NCBI RefSeq assembly: GCF_016587435.1
Contig: NZ_BNJJ01000019.1
Coordinates: forward strand, 114,222 to 178,221
Reading direction: 5' to 3'
DNA length: 64,000 nt
From: Dictyobacter formicarum
Lineage (GTDB): Bacteria > Chloroflexota > Ktedonobacteria > Ktedonobacterales > Ktedonobacteraceae
Numbering within the stretch: position 1 is the first letter of the stretch; every line of letters starts with the position of its first letter. Below are positions 44,815 through 54,250 of this stretch, in pieces. The position numbers and the translations under genes are program-made. Under the pieces are notes generated by a model. That model did not search any database. It was not told where the DNA came from and saw only the letters and a list, made by a program, of their open reading frames with translations.

Positions 44815-44857
44815 ATAAAAAGTGCCCCTTTGCGGATGCGCTCGTCCGCAAAGGGGC
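44815..44857 (-). terminator. Orphan intrinsic terminator
   Basis: On the minus strand GCCCCTTTGCGGA (44857-44845) pairs with TCCGCAAAGGGGC (44836-44824) over an 8-nt loop, followed by A-C-TTTTTATTC. No minus-strand gene is recognised upstream (44.86-45.16 kb), so it may end an unseen RNA or lie between two starts as an insulator. Confidence 0.6.
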
Positions 44858-45159
44858 GCCATGATTCCCCGCGCACTGGAAATCAGACATATTTTGTAAA
44901 TATCTCCTCTTAGGATCGTGAAAAGATAGCGAAACATGCTATATATTCCGGACTTATAACAGTTTCATTGCCATCGGAGAAGGAGAGTGTATGACGATTA
45001 CTATTGATAGATACATTGCCTTGTTTGCTGGATGGTAAGTGCTGATCTGTGTTTCCTGTGAAACGCGCTGGATATCTATGTTGACAGGTAGATTTGTGAA
45101 CATTGTTGATAGTGCGCATTACATTAGGAAACTGTTCCTTTGGATGGATAGTTGAAAAG

Positions 45160-45579
45160 ATGAAGTTTGAGTCCCCCTTAGAGCGCTATCTTTTTGATAA
45201 GTATATTTTAGATGTATGTATTGCCACGCTTAAGCAAGGTGGCGTGACCTCTAAACTGGATACCTATCAATTTTTATTACCTATTGACGCCTGGGCCATC
45301 CCTAAATATCCAGATCAGACAGTTATCCTTCCTCCAAGCGCGGATCTTCGAGCAGCCATAACGTCTTTTGTGATTCGAAATGAACTATATCTGAGGATGC
45401 CCGATTACTGGTTGGGAACCTGGATAGAGCCCGATACCCATAATTGTTATCTGGACATTACCAGTTTGTGTTTTTGTCTGGATGACGCGGTGCAGGAGGC
45501 AAGGGCCCTGAGCCGCCGCGCGCAGCGCAAGATTGTTGCTCTCTACGATTTTAAACGTGGACAGGCCATTTATCTTTGA
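45160..45579 (+). CDS. Hypothetical protein, 139 aa
   Basis: ATG 45160 has GAAAAG 3-8 bases upstream. Begins MKFESPLERYLFDKYILDVC. Hydrophobicity is moderate and there is no signal peptide or membrane helix. Motifs such as NELYLRMPDYWLGTWIEPDTHNCYLDIT do not point to a family I recognise. It is followed at 7 bases by the GT2 gene, so it is likely the first gene of the glycosyltransferase/radical SAM operon. Function unknown. Confidence 0.65.
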   Translation: MKFESPLERYLFDKYILDVCIATLKQGGVTSKLDTYQFLLPIDAWAIPKYPDQTVILPPSADLRAAITSFVIRNELYLRMPDYWLGTWIEPDTHNCYLDITSLCFCLDDAVQEARALSRRAQRKIVALYDFKRGQAIYL

Positions 45580-45586
45580 AAGGATT

Positions 45587-46312
45587 ATGGTAACGACTAT
45601 GAGGAAAGAGGCAATCGCCCTGGTTATTCCGGCCTGGAATGAGGCAGATGCTTTGAAGCACCTTTTGCCTGAGATACCGACCGACCTGGTGCAGTGGATT
45701 GTGGTGGTCGATAACAATAGTACGGATGCGACTTCACACGTGGCACGTGCGGCTGGTGCTACAGTAGTGTTTGAGGTGCAGCGTGGTTATGGCCAAACAT
45801 GCTGGCGTGGCTTTCAGACGGCGCGTGATTTAGGCGCAGATATAGTTGTATTTATGGATGGCGATGGTAGCGATAATCCTGTCGACCTGCCTGCGATGGT
45901 AGCGCCGATTCTGGCCGACAAGGCTGATTTTGTGATTGGCTCGCGCGTTGGCGCACAATCTGAGTCTGGTGCTATACCTCCACAGGCACGTTTAGGCAAC
46001 TGGTTGATTAGTCGACTGGTTAGCTGGATGTATGGAACTCATGTGCATGATATCGGTTCTTTTCGGGCTGTGCGGATACAGAAATTAGAGCAGCTAAATA
46101 TGCAGGAGATGACGTTTGGTTGGCCAGTTGAGATGCTGGTCAAAGCGGCTCGTGCCCATTTTCGTATCGTTGAGGTATCGTTGCACTATCGACGCCGTAG
46201 CCATGGCCAATCCAAGGTTGCCGGTACGATCACAGGGAGCACTCGAGCAGCCTACGCTATGCTGAGCACGATGGTGCGCTATGCCCGTAAAAAGGATTTA
46301 AAGTATGTTTGA
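45587..46312 (+). CDS. Family 2 glycosyltransferase
   Basis: 241 aa from ATG 45587 (GAAAGGA 3 bases upstream). GT-A fold: ALVIPAWNEADAL, VVDNNSTDAT, RGYGQTCWRGFQTA, FMDGDGSDNPVDL (the DxD-type site), VIGSRVG. The DGDGS/GSFRAVR pattern resembles dolichyl-phosphate mannose synthase-like and TIGR04283-type enzymes that transfer a sugar from a nucleotide to a lipid or small molecule. No C-terminal membrane helix. Overlaps the next gene by 8 bases. Confidence 0.88.
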   Translation: MVTTMRKEAIALVIPAWNEADALKHLLPEIPTDLVQWIVVVDNNSTDATSHVARAAGATVVFEVQRGYGQTCWRGFQTARDLGADIVVFMDGDGSDNPVDLPAMVAPILADKADFVIGSRVGAQSESGAIPPQARLGNWLISRLVSWMYGTHVHDIGSFRAVRIQKLEQLNMQEMTFGWPVEMLVKAARAHFRIVEVSLHYRRRSHGQSKVAGTITGSTRAAYAMLSTMVRYARKKDLKYV

Positions 46313-46991
46313 TACTGCGCTGACTATTATGGCGCGCTATCCAGAGCTGGGTAAAGGGAAGACGCGCCTCGCTCAAGGGCTGGGTGCCGAGATGACGCTA
46401 GAGCTGTACCGGGCATTCTTGCTGGATCTTGCACTGCGCTTTACAGACTGGAAATATGATTTGATCTGGGCTTATACGCCGATCGGAAATGATTTCGCCG
46501 AGTTTATGCGCTCGCTGATCGCTAAACCAGATGCGCCGGTGCAGGCCTTGCCGCAGGAAGGACCCGATCTCGGTGCCCGCCTGTACAATGTTTTTCTGAC
46601 GACTGCACGCGCTCATTTTTCGCGCACCATTTTGATTGGCTCGGATTCTCCACAGGTGAGTCGTGAGATCATCGGGCAGGCTCAACAGGCTTTGGAGAGT
46701 GCAGATGTCGTGCTCGGACCGGCTGAAGATGGTGGCTACTATCTCATCGCGATGCGTGAGCCTCACGATGTCTTTAGCGGTATACCAATGAGCACTGATA
46801 TTGTGTTGGGAATGACTATTGAAAAGGCCTGTCAGCAGGGCCTGAAAGTTCAGCTGCTGGAAACACTGTTTGATATTGATACCCGGTCAGATTTACAGCG
46901 CCTCGCAGATTTATTGCAAGCTGACGCTACACTTGCTCCTGCCACCGCTGTTTGCCTGAGTGAGATAAATAAAAGGGGTTTTCTTTCATGA
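46305..46991 (+). CDS. DUF2064/TIGR04282 MobA-like nucleotidyl/glycosyltransferase
   Basis: 228 aa. LTIMARYPELGKGKTRLAQGLG at the N-terminus, then IGSDSPQVSREIIGQAQQAL and VVLGPAEDGGYYLIAMREP match the TIGR04282 family, related to nucleotide-sugar or cofactor transferases. This family is often encoded next to a GT2 of the preceding type, as here. Starts inside the end of the GT2 gene and overlaps the radical SAM gene by 4 bases (ATGA), so translation is probably coupled across all three. Confidence 0.85.
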   Translation: MFDTALTIMARYPELGKGKTRLAQGLGAEMTLELYRAFLLDLALRFTDWKYDLIWAYTPIGNDFAEFMRSLIAKPDAPVQALPQEGPDLGARLYNVFLTTARAHFSRTILIGSDSPQVSREIIGQAQQALESADVVLGPAEDGGYYLIAMREPHDVFSGIPMSTDIVLGMTIEKACQQGLKVQLLETLFDIDTRSDLQRLADLLQADATLAPATAVCLSEINKRGFLS

Positions 46992-47989
46992 CTACGACTG
47001 TTGCTACACTTCCTCGGTCCATCTATATCGAGCCAACGAGCCGTTGTAATGAGTTCTGCCAGCAGTGTCCGCGTACGTTGCTTTCGCGCGAAGAGGATCG
47101 CGATCTGACGTTTGATGATTTCCGTTATATCGTCGATCAGTTTCCAGTGCTAGAGCGTGTCGTGCTGCATGGCCTGGGCGAGCCATTGTTGAATAAGGAA
47201 CTACCGAAGATGGTGCGCTATTTAAAGGATCGAGGCACCTATGTGCTGTTCAATTCCAACGGCATTGCTCTGACCGAGGCGCGTGGCCAGGCATTGATCG
47301 ATGCCGGCCTGGACGAGTATCGACTGTCCATGGACGGTTCTACCCGTGAAACGTATGCCCATGTCCGTGGCGTGGATGCTTTTGATAAGATCTGGCGTAA
47401 CGTGAGCGCGTTCATCAAACTACAGCAGGCGCAGGATGTTAGCAAGCCGGCTGTCTCGCTCTGGTTTACGGCAATGCGTGAGAATTTGCCGGAATTGCCA
47501 GGTCTGGTCGAAAAAGCCTATGAGAATGGGATCCGTGAAATTTATCTGCAACGTCTCGTCTATTTTGAACAGGGTCTGGCGGCCTCCAAACAGGCTCTAT
47601 TCCACCGGGCATTGCCTGAGGAACTGGCGATCATTCGCCATGCGCAGGAGCTCTGTCAGGAGCGTGATATTCGCTTCAAGGCTGCTGGAGCTGCCACTCC
47701 ACTGGAAAGTATTGTACGCGACTTTGGTGATCGCCCCTGGTCGGGCTGTCAGCGTCCCTATACACTGACTTACATTACTTCCAGCGGTAACGTCCTGTCC
47801 TGCTGTTTCGCTCCTTTTGGCCATCGTAGTGCCAAAGAATATCGCGAAGAGCGTGTGCTAGGTAATATCTTCAAGGATTCGATCGAGCAGATCTGGCATG
47901 GAGATCGCTATAATGAATTCCGGAACGCCTTTGAGAGCGATCATCCCGCCAGACATTGCGCGCAATGTGGTGTGAACTGGAGCTACTAG
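46988..47989 (+). CDS. Radical SAM/SPASM domain protein
   Basis: 333 aa. The radical SAM cluster motif CNEFCQQC is at about residues 20-27, followed by the GLGEPLLN and SMDGSTRETYAHVRG blocks. The C-terminal part has a SPASM-like set of Cys (CCFAPFGHR, HCAQCGVNW) for an auxiliary iron-sulfur cluster. Family members modify peptides or small substrates; here the context (GT2, DUF2064, GT87) suggests lipid, glycolipid or cofactor modification. Overlaps the previous stop by 4 bases. Confidence 0.88.
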   Translation: MTTTVATLPRSIYIEPTSRCNEFCQQCPRTLLSREEDRDLTFDDFRYIVDQFPVLERVVLHGLGEPLLNKELPKMVRYLKDRGTYVLFNSNGIALTEARGQALIDAGLDEYRLSMDGSTRETYAHVRGVDAFDKIWRNVSAFIKLQQAQDVSKPAVSLWFTAMRENLPELPGLVEKAYENGIREIYLQRLVYFEQGLAASKQALFHRALPEELAIIRHAQELCQERDIRFKAAGAATPLESIVRDFGDRPWSGCQRPYTLTYITSSGNVLSCCFAPFGHRSAKEYREERVLGNIFKDSIEQIWHGDRYNEFRNAFESDHPARHCAQCGVNWSY

Positions 47990-47990
47990 C

Positions 47991-49457
47991 ATGCCAATGT
48001 TGGAACAACTATCGTCTCCAATTAATGAAGGCCATGTCTCCCCCTCTTTCGGGGCGACATGGCGCCTGCCATTGTTATGTCTGCTCCTTGCAGTTGCGAT
48101 CGTTTACAATACGTTTTTCGCCCTCAATGCTCCTCTACCGGATACGAATGAGAACCCTTTAGTGATAGCGGAACTGGTGAGCTATCTGCCTTATATGCTG
48201 GCCTGTATCTTGATTTTATGCACTAAAGCGCCCGTAGGGCGGAAGCGCTGGCTGGAACTGGCCATTATTTTGCTCGGTTCTGTGGTGTTACGAGCCCAGC
48301 TGCTGGGTATTCATCCCAATCTCTCTCACGATTCCTGGCGTTATCTATGGGATGCACGCGTGACGCTGAATGGCTTTAGCCCCTATACCTATGCCCCCAA
48401 TCATCCCTTATTGGTCCATTTGCGGGACGTGCTGTATGAGAATAGTCGTTTTCGCAATGTTCCAACCATTTATCCACCGGGAGCGCAGGGATTTTATTTG
48501 CTCAGCTATCTGCTGGCGCCAGAGAATCTGGTCTTTCTCAAAAGCCTGTTCAGTCTGTGCGAGGTGGTTTCAACGGCGATTCTGGCCCTGCTCCTGCAGC
48601 GTAAAGGACTGGACCCGGCGCGCTGCCTGATCTATGGTTGGTGTCCGGTGGCGATTGTGGAAGTGGCGATTCAAGGTCATGTCGATGCTTTGATGGTCAT
48701 GTTTATTATGTTGACCCTTGTTTGTGCGCAGAGCACGTGGCGTGGTGCCCGTATCCTGACCGGCCTCTGCCTGGCTCTGGCGACGCTGACCAAACTCTAT
48801 CCTATCTTACTGCTGGTAGTGGTCTGGCGTGGTCGTCGCGATTGGCCGCTGCTTATTACCTGCCCGCTAACGCTCGTAATTTCCTATATTCCTTATATTA
48901 TTCTGGGTCATGGTCAGATTTTTGGTTTCTTTGCCAGCTATGCCAGTGAACAGGGCTCGATGAACGCGGGCCCAATCGCCCTGGTCATGCATTGGCTGAG
49001 CAAGCCGGCTGGCTGGCCATTGCAGGTTACCTATGTAGTAGATTTGTTGCTGATCTGTTCAGTTGCGCTCTGGATCTGGATCAGGCGCCTGCAGGAGCGC
49101 ATCAGTATGGAAGCCTCGGTGCTGATCCTGTTCTGCGTCATCTTTCTGATTTCGACACATGTTTTTCCCTGGTATACCACCGTCTTGTTGCCTGGGGTCG
49201 CCATGCTGTTGGGGGCTCCCTGGACGCGCGCCAGGGGATGGCGCGGCAGCGCACTGGCCAGCATTGGACTCTGGTATTTTGTGTGCGCCTCTATTGTCTC
49301 TTACTTCTTTGACACCTCTCTTAACTGGAACTGGTATTACATAGATGTCTACGGTGTAACCGGTTTGATCTTGCTACTGGCATTGCTATTGGGGATAAGG
49401 CGCTGGAGCATGGATCGCAGGACCAGGCGACTTTTAAATATTAAACTCTTCCATTGA
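47991..49457 (+). CDS. GT87-type membrane glycosyltransferase (DUF2029-like)
   Basis: 488 aa with about 11 membrane helices. The first loop carries PNLSHDSWRYLWDARVTLNGFSPYTYAP, with the acidic residues and Trp/Tyr of GT-C enzymes that use polyprenyl-phosphate sugar donors. It starts 1 base after the radical SAM stop. Likely transfers mannose or another sugar on the outer face of the membrane, acting on the product of the GT2/DUF2064 genes (inference). Confidence 0.82.
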   Translation: MPMLEQLSSPINEGHVSPSFGATWRLPLLCLLLAVAIVYNTFFALNAPLPDTNENPLVIAELVSYLPYMLACILILCTKAPVGRKRWLELAIILLGSVVLRAQLLGIHPNLSHDSWRYLWDARVTLNGFSPYTYAPNHPLLVHLRDVLYENSRFRNVPTIYPPGAQGFYLLSYLLAPENLVFLKSLFSLCEVVSTAILALLLQRKGLDPARCLIYGWCPVAIVEVAIQGHVDALMVMFIMLTLVCAQSTWRGARILTGLCLALATLTKLYPILLLVVVWRGRRDWPLLITCPLTLVISYIPYIILGHGQIFGFFASYASEQGSMNAGPIALVMHWLSKPAGWPLQVTYVVDLLLICSVALWIWIRRLQERISMEASVLILFCVIFLISTHVFPWYTTVLLPGVAMLLGAPWTRARGWRGSALASIGLWYFVCASIVSYFFDTSLNWNWYYIDVYGVTGLILLLALLLGIRRWSMDRRTRRLLNIKLFH

Positions 49458-49588
49458 AGCCTTGTAAAAATTTGAGGGATGTGACGTGACACAGATGAAC
49501 GTCGTGATAGATAACTGATAGGCCTGCAGTTTTCTATTGGGCGCAAGAGATTTAAGCCGTTTCACATTTTACAGAAAGAAAGTGTATC

Positions 49589-51223
49589 ATGTCTGATGTC
49601 AAGCCCAATCCGATGAGCCAGGAAGCGCCAGCGAGCTCTCCTCAAGGCTTGTCGAGGGTTCGGACGGTGTTGTTTTCTGCCGTGTGGGCTCTGGTTGCAG
49701 GCCTGGCCGCAAGTCTGTGCGCTACCCTGGTTATGGGCCTGTTGCGCGTGCTGGCAGGAATTCCGACGCCTGTCGAGCTCTTTGGTGATTATGTCTTAAA
49801 ACATATTAACGTTGATCAGTTTATCCGTTTGTTGATGACGTATGGTCCAAATGCTAAAACGGCCCCACTGGGACAGGCTTTGCTGGCCATGATCGGAATT
49901 GGTACCGCGCTGGGCTGCCTCTATGCTTTGCTGGTGCGGATCAAGCTGCCAACGCGTGGCTATCGGCCTGGTCGCCGTGAGTGGCTGGTGGCGCTGGTAT
50001 TTGCGCTGCTGATGACGCTGGCGGGCGCCGCTCTCTTTTGGAAAGAGCTGCCGCAAAACTTTCATGGCTGGCCGTTTGATATGGCGCGCAATTTAAGTAT
50101 CCTGGGTCTGCTATGTGATTTTGTTGTATATGGTGTTGTGCTATGCCTGGGATATCGCGCGCTGCTACCCAAATATGCTGCCCCGAACACTGATCGCGTG
50201 GTGGCGCAGCGCCGCCAGCTATTGGCGCGCAGTGGAGTGATGGCCCTGGGCGTAGGAGCAGGCCTGGGCACGTTTGGGGCGGCCCAACGATTTCTGGGCG
50301 ACTATACTGCCTATGATGGCATGAAGACTGCGTTCCCCGATCATGTCGATTATCCGATCACGCCAAATAATGAGCACTATGTGGTGACTCAGAATCCTGT
50401 CGACCCTTCTGTTAATATTAACCTCTGGCGCCTGGAGGTGGGTGGCCTGGTCAATAAACCAGGAACTTATACATATGAAGAGCTACAGAAGTTGCCATCG
50501 ACGGCGCGGGCGATTACCCTTGAATGTATTGCCAATGGACCAGGCGGCCACCTGATGGGCAATGCGGTCTGGCATGGCGTGCCTTTGCGTACATTGATTG
50601 AGCAGCATGGCGGCACCCAGGTCGGGGCGAAGTACGTCGCTTTCTACTGCGCCGATGGTTATAATATCAGCCTGCCATTGCAAGAAGTGCTCGAAGTCGA
50701 CTCATTGCTAGCCTGGAACATGAATGGCGTAGACTTGCCCAGGCGACATGGCTATCCTCTGCGCGTATTGATTCCAGGACGCTATGGTGAGGAGAATCCT
50801 AAGTGGCTGACGCGCGTCGAGTTTGTGGGCGACTTTGTGCCGGGCCTCTATTCCAGCCAGGGCTGGTATAACGGTCCTCTGCATACGACGAGTCGTTTTA
50901 ATCAGCCATATAAGGAAAGCGTGATTCATGCTGGTCAACGTGTGCCGATGGTGGGTATTGCGTTCGCTGGCAATCGTGGCATTCAGCGCGTTGAGGTCAG
51001 TGTCGATGGCGGCACTACCTGGAAAGAGGCCACGCTTGATCCTCCGCTGTCCAAGGATAGCTGGGTCTTCTGGCGCATGAACTGGCAGCCTACCACTCCT
51101 GGTACCTATACGCTGGCCGTGCGGGCTACCGATGGCACTGGTGAAGTTCAAACTGGCCGCAAACAGGGAACGGTCCCCAATGGATCTACCGGCTACCATG
51201 TGGTGACGGCGACCGTCAAATAG
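49589..51223 (+). CDS. Membrane-anchored molybdopterin oxidoreductase, sulfite oxidase fold
   Basis: 544 aa. An N-terminal membrane part (about 5 helices up to residue 190) is followed by a sulfite-oxidase-type molybdopterin domain. That domain has the Mo-binding Cys in ITLECIANGPGGH, FYCADGYN and HGYPLRVLIPGRYG, then a C-terminal dimerisation Ig-like domain (GIQRVEVSVDGGTTW). The LARSGVMALGVGAGLG segment may be a Tat-like membrane helix. Substrate unknown; sulfite or a nitrogenous oxide are options. Starts 131 bases after the GT87 gene. Confidence 0.88.
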   Translation: MSDVKPNPMSQEAPASSPQGLSRVRTVLFSAVWALVAGLAASLCATLVMGLLRVLAGIPTPVELFGDYVLKHINVDQFIRLLMTYGPNAKTAPLGQALLAMIGIGTALGCLYALLVRIKLPTRGYRPGRREWLVALVFALLMTLAGAALFWKELPQNFHGWPFDMARNLSILGLLCDFVVYGVVLCLGYRALLPKYAAPNTDRVVAQRRQLLARSGVMALGVGAGLGTFGAAQRFLGDYTAYDGMKTAFPDHVDYPITPNNEHYVVTQNPVDPSVNINLWRLEVGGLVNKPGTYTYEELQKLPSTARAITLECIANGPGGHLMGNAVWHGVPLRTLIEQHGGTQVGAKYVAFYCADGYNISLPLQEVLEVDSLLAWNMNGVDLPRRHGYPLRVLIPGRYGEENPKWLTRVEFVGDFVPGLYSSQGWYNGPLHTTSRFNQPYKESVIHAGQRVPMVGIAFAGNRGIQRVEVSVDGGTTWKEATLDPPLSKDSWVFWRMNWQPTTPGTYTLAVRATDGTGEVQTGRKQGTVPNGSTGYHVVTATVK

Positions 51224-51251
51224 ACTTTTCCATACTACAGCTAACATGACC

Positions 51252-51298
51252 AAACAGAAGACCCCACCTACGCATCGGATAGGCAGGGTCTTCTGTTT
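51252..51298 (+). terminator. Intrinsic terminator after the molybdoenzyme gene
   Basis: AAACAGAAGACCC (51252-51264) pairs with GGGTCTTCTGTTT (51286-51298). The loop itself can add CCTA/TAGG pairs. The T run is part of the right arm. 29 bases after the stop. Confidence 0.85.
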
Positions 51299-51819
51299 TG
51301 CAGTATAGAAGGTTAATGAAGTGGGCTTCTTAGGATAGGAATATTACTCTGGTTATAGTATATAGGATACGCTAAAATCGATGAGCTTATGGTTTAGAGA
51401 AACGAGAGGAAGATGAGCAAGCAAGAGGATTCAAACTCCACGCTGACAAGCTCAGAATGACTATGCTTCAACCGTGGAAAAATGCTGTTCAGGGTATCGT
51501 GAAGCGTTTCCAAATACTGAGGAAAGGCCGCTGTTCTTGCCTGATTACATCTTTCAAACTGTTAAGTGGCACTGGTGTATGCTATACATGTAGGGTTATC
51601 ACTGACACGATGAGTTGCGATGCAATTTGCCTGGGCACGAAAAACAGTAAAAAATATAAATGCCTGTGCATCTTGTGAGGCTATCAGTACTTATTTCTGC
51701 AAATAATGACAGCAAATATTGTATGTCAGCACTAGCTGACTCTAGACGCAGGGGACCATCCATGCTATCATGGTTGACAATCGTACTGTGTGCATACCTG
51801 AAGAAGGGAGTTGTGCTTC
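51299..51819. other. Intergenic region, nothing recognised
   Basis: About 520 bases between the molybdoenzyme terminator and the small membrane protein gene. A 73-codon frame at 51457-51678 has no RBS and unusual codon use, and is not called. No repeat or RNA motif was seen. Confidence 0.5.
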
Positions 51820-52284
51820 ATGAGCACTAACTTGTTTCAGTGGCTTTTTACCGATCCGATTCAGGCAGGATCAAATGGAAATCTACCCGGGGCGGAACCT
51901 TTCCATTTCTTGTGGCCATGGCTTATTTTTTGTCTGGCTGGCCTATTAATCACATTCTATTATTCTGTTGAGGGCCGTAAGCGGTTCGTCAGGAATAAGC
52001 CGTTGCTCAAATATATGTTTGATCGCTATTTGGGCTGGTTCGCCGTTATTTGTTTTATTGGCTTGCCTTTGATTGGTGCTCGCGTGCTGCTGGACGGCTA
52101 CTTCTTCGCCTGGCGTATCTGGCGCTATCTCTGGCTCTTGTCACTGGTAATCTGGGCAGTAACCTGGGTTGTCTATCTGGTGCGTAAATATCCGGCTGAA
52201 AAAGCGAATTACCAGGCGTACCAGCACAGGCAGCAGTATATTCCTAAAGGAAACAAGCGCAAAGTGCGTTCCGCATCGCGCTAA
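51820..52284 (+). CDS. Small membrane protein, 154 aa
   Basis: ATG 51820 with AAGGGAG 10 bases upstream. Three hydrophobic segments (HFLWPWLIFCLAGLLITFYY, GWFAVICFIGLPLIGARVLL, WRYLWLLSLVIWAVTWVVYLV) and a very basic C-terminus (HRQQYIPKGNKRKVRSASR). No recognised family. It sits between the molybdoenzyme and mobA on the same strand, so it may be an electron-transfer or assembly partner (inference only). Confidence 0.7.
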   Translation: MSTNLFQWLFTDPIQAGSNGNLPGAEPFHFLWPWLIFCLAGLLITFYYSVEGRKRFVRNKPLLKYMFDRYLGWFAVICFIGLPLIGARVLLDGYFFAWRIWRYLWLLSLVIWAVTWVVYLVRKYPAEKANYQAYQHRQQYIPKGNKRKVRSASR

Positions 52285-52308
52285 TGCCGGTATTTTTCCG
52301 TGTCAGGT

Positions 52309-52929
52309 ATGATGTCTGAATGTGAAGCGTTATCAATCACAGGAATAATTCTCGCCGGGGGGCAAAGCTCACGCATGGGTCGTGATAAAGCGCTATTGCC
52401 GGTACCCGGCGAACCTGCATTAAAGTTCGTGACTCACCTGGCACGCCTGCTGGCTGCCCATTGCCAGGAGGTCTTGCTGGTTTCGCGCGACCAGGCGCAG
52501 GCGCATGACTACCTCTCGTATCTTCCCCCTTCTATCCGGGTGATTACTGACCTGGTTCCCCAGGTTGGTCCGTTAATGGGCCTCTACAGTGGCCTGTGCG
52601 CTATGCATACCTCCCATGCCCTGGTTACGGCCGTCGATATGCCATTTCTGCAGCCCGCTCTGCTCAATTTTCTGCTTTCACAGGCTCAGCCCGCTACCAT
52701 CACCATGCCGCTGGTGGCCGGCCAGGAGCAAGTGTTACTGGCTATCTATCCACGCAGCATTTTGCCCCTGATCGAGCAACGCCTGCAGGAGGGACGCCGC
52801 GATCCTCGTTCTCTGCTGCAGCTGGCCCGCGTGCAGTTGCTAGAAGAAGCGCAACTGCGGACGGTTGATCCACAATTGCGCTCATTTATCAATATTAATA
52901 CTCCTGAAGAGTTTTCGTTCTACCGCTAA
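52309..52929 (+). CDS. mobA: Molybdenum cofactor guanylyltransferase
   Basis: 206 aa. Attaches GMP to molybdopterin. Classical N-terminal ITGIILAGGQSSRMGRDKALLPVPG, ITDLVPQVGPLMGLYSGL and VTAVDMPFL (the conserved Asp). Sulfite-oxidase-type enzymes use unmodified Mo-MPT, so MobA probably serves another molybdoenzyme as well. Start not fixed: GTG 52300, ATG 52309 and ATG 52312 are all in frame with weak sites. It ends 4 bases before the convergent fni gene. Confidence 0.88.
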   Translation: MMSECEALSITGIILAGGQSSRMGRDKALLPVPGEPALKFVTHLARLLAAHCQEVLLVSRDQAQAHDYLSYLPPSIRVITDLVPQVGPLMGLYSGLCAMHTSHALVTAVDMPFLQPALLNFLLSQAQPATITMPLVAGQEQVLLAIYPRSILPLIEQRLQEGRRDPRSLLQLARVQLLEEAQLRTVDPQLRSFININTPEEFSFYR

Positions 52930-52933
52930 TGTT

Positions 52934-54127
52934 TTAAGCTTTCTTTTTGATTGGATCATTGTTGCATGGCAGTGCGTCGGGTTGTGTGAGCATGGACTGT
53001 TGTTGGATGAGGCGCCAGCGGCGTTGGGCCATAGCCTTTAGCTCATCCTCAAAGCCGCGCAGGGTCAGCCATTCACGAGTCGCGCCAGTAACTACGATAT
53101 CGGTCGCGTGTAGCTGGGCCAGGTTGGCGGCCCCACTCAGTTGCATCGCGACTTTTAATTCGGCCAGAATATTTTCGACGACCTCACAGACCTTTTCATA
53201 GCTTTCGCTGGCCGCCTTCAAGAATGGAAAACCGATGCCGACCAGCGTGGCTCCCAGGGCGAGGGCGCGGGCGGCATCCAGGCCGTTGCGCACGCCGCCT
53301 GTCGAGATCAGCGGTAAGCGCGCGGTGTTGGCTTCAACCACCGCAATGGGAGTAGGGATGCCCCAGTCGCGGTAGAGCTGGCCGATATTCATGGTGCGTG
53401 TATTGCCGCGCGATTGCGAGCGAGCAGCTTCAATGGCCGACATACTGCTGCCGCCGGCCCCGCCAACGTCAATCGCGGAGACACCACAGGAGCGCAGTAA
53501 GAATGCCTGCTCTCGGCTGACCCCTGCGCCAGTTTCCTTGGCGATCACCGGCCGTTCGATGTGCTGGACCAGTTGTTTGAGCGCCGCCGCTTCTCCCACG
53601 GCATTGCGATCACCCTCGGGCTGGGCCGCTTCCTGTAAGCTATTCATGTGGACCGCCAGGGCGTTGGCCTGGATCATCTGAATGGCGCGCTGGACCTGCT
53701 CAATGGTGAAGGGCTGATGACCCGCCTGCTGGATCAACTGCGGAGCGCCGATATTGGCGATCAGGAAGGCGTTTGGAGCGTGTTCACGCGTGACCGTATA
53801 GCTGGCGGCCAGCTCGGGATTCAAAATGGCGGCGCGTTGACTACCCACTCCCAGGGCCAGTCCATAGTGTTCGGCGGCACGGGCCAGGTTGCGGTTAATA
53901 TTGATGACATCGGGATGGCCGCCGGTTAGCGAGGACATAAAGATGGGATAACGGAGAGTGTGGCCCAGAAAGCTGGTGGTCAGATCAATGCGATCCAGAT
54001 CTACCTCTGGGAGAGCCTGGTGCACAAACTGGATATCGTTCCAATTGGCTCGTTGGGGAGCTGAGACATCGCGCTCGAGCGCGATATTAACATGCTCTAT
54101 TTTTCGTTGTGTAACTTCGTCCGCCAT
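52934..54127 (-). CDS. fni: Type 2 isopentenyl-diphosphate delta-isomerase
   Basis: 397 aa. FMN- and NADPH-dependent interconversion of IPP and DMAPP. Typical blocks: QRKIEHVNIALERDV (RKxxH), YPIFMSSLTGGHPDV, LALGVGSQRAA, ALAVHMNSLQEAAQPEGDR (HLN..QE..QPEGD), VIAKETGAGVSREQA, IDVGGAGGSSMSAIE and LISTGGVRNGLDAARALALGA. Shared catalytic Gln and Glu are present. The start ATG 54127 follows AGAAAGGA with 7 bases. Convergent with mobA. Confidence 0.95.
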   Translation of the reverse strand: MADEVTQRKIEHVNIALERDVSAPQRANWNDIQFVHQALPEVDLDRIDLTTSFLGHTLRYPIFMSSLTGGHPDVININRNLARAAEHYGLALGVGSQRAAILNPELAASYTVTREHAPNAFLIANIGAPQLIQQAGHQPFTIEQVQRAIQMIQANALAVHMNSLQEAAQPEGDRNAVGEAAALKQLVQHIERPVIAKETGAGVSREQAFLLRSCGVSAIDVGGAGGSSMSAIEAARSQSRGNTRTMNIGQLYRDWGIPTPIAVVEANTARLPLISTGGVRNGLDAARALALGATLVGIGFPFLKAASESYEKVCEVVENILAELKVAMQLSGAANLAQLHATDIVVTGATREWLTLRGFEDELKAMAQRRWRLIQQQSMLTQPDALPCNNDPIKKKA

Positions 54128-54250
54128 AGATGATAACGGTCCTTTCTAAATCTCTCTGTAGTGTGACGACCGCCAACTCAACATAAGGTATAGCTTTTTT
54201 ATACGTATGACGAGTGCTTTCCTTGCGTTAATGGAAGGACGAATTATTTC

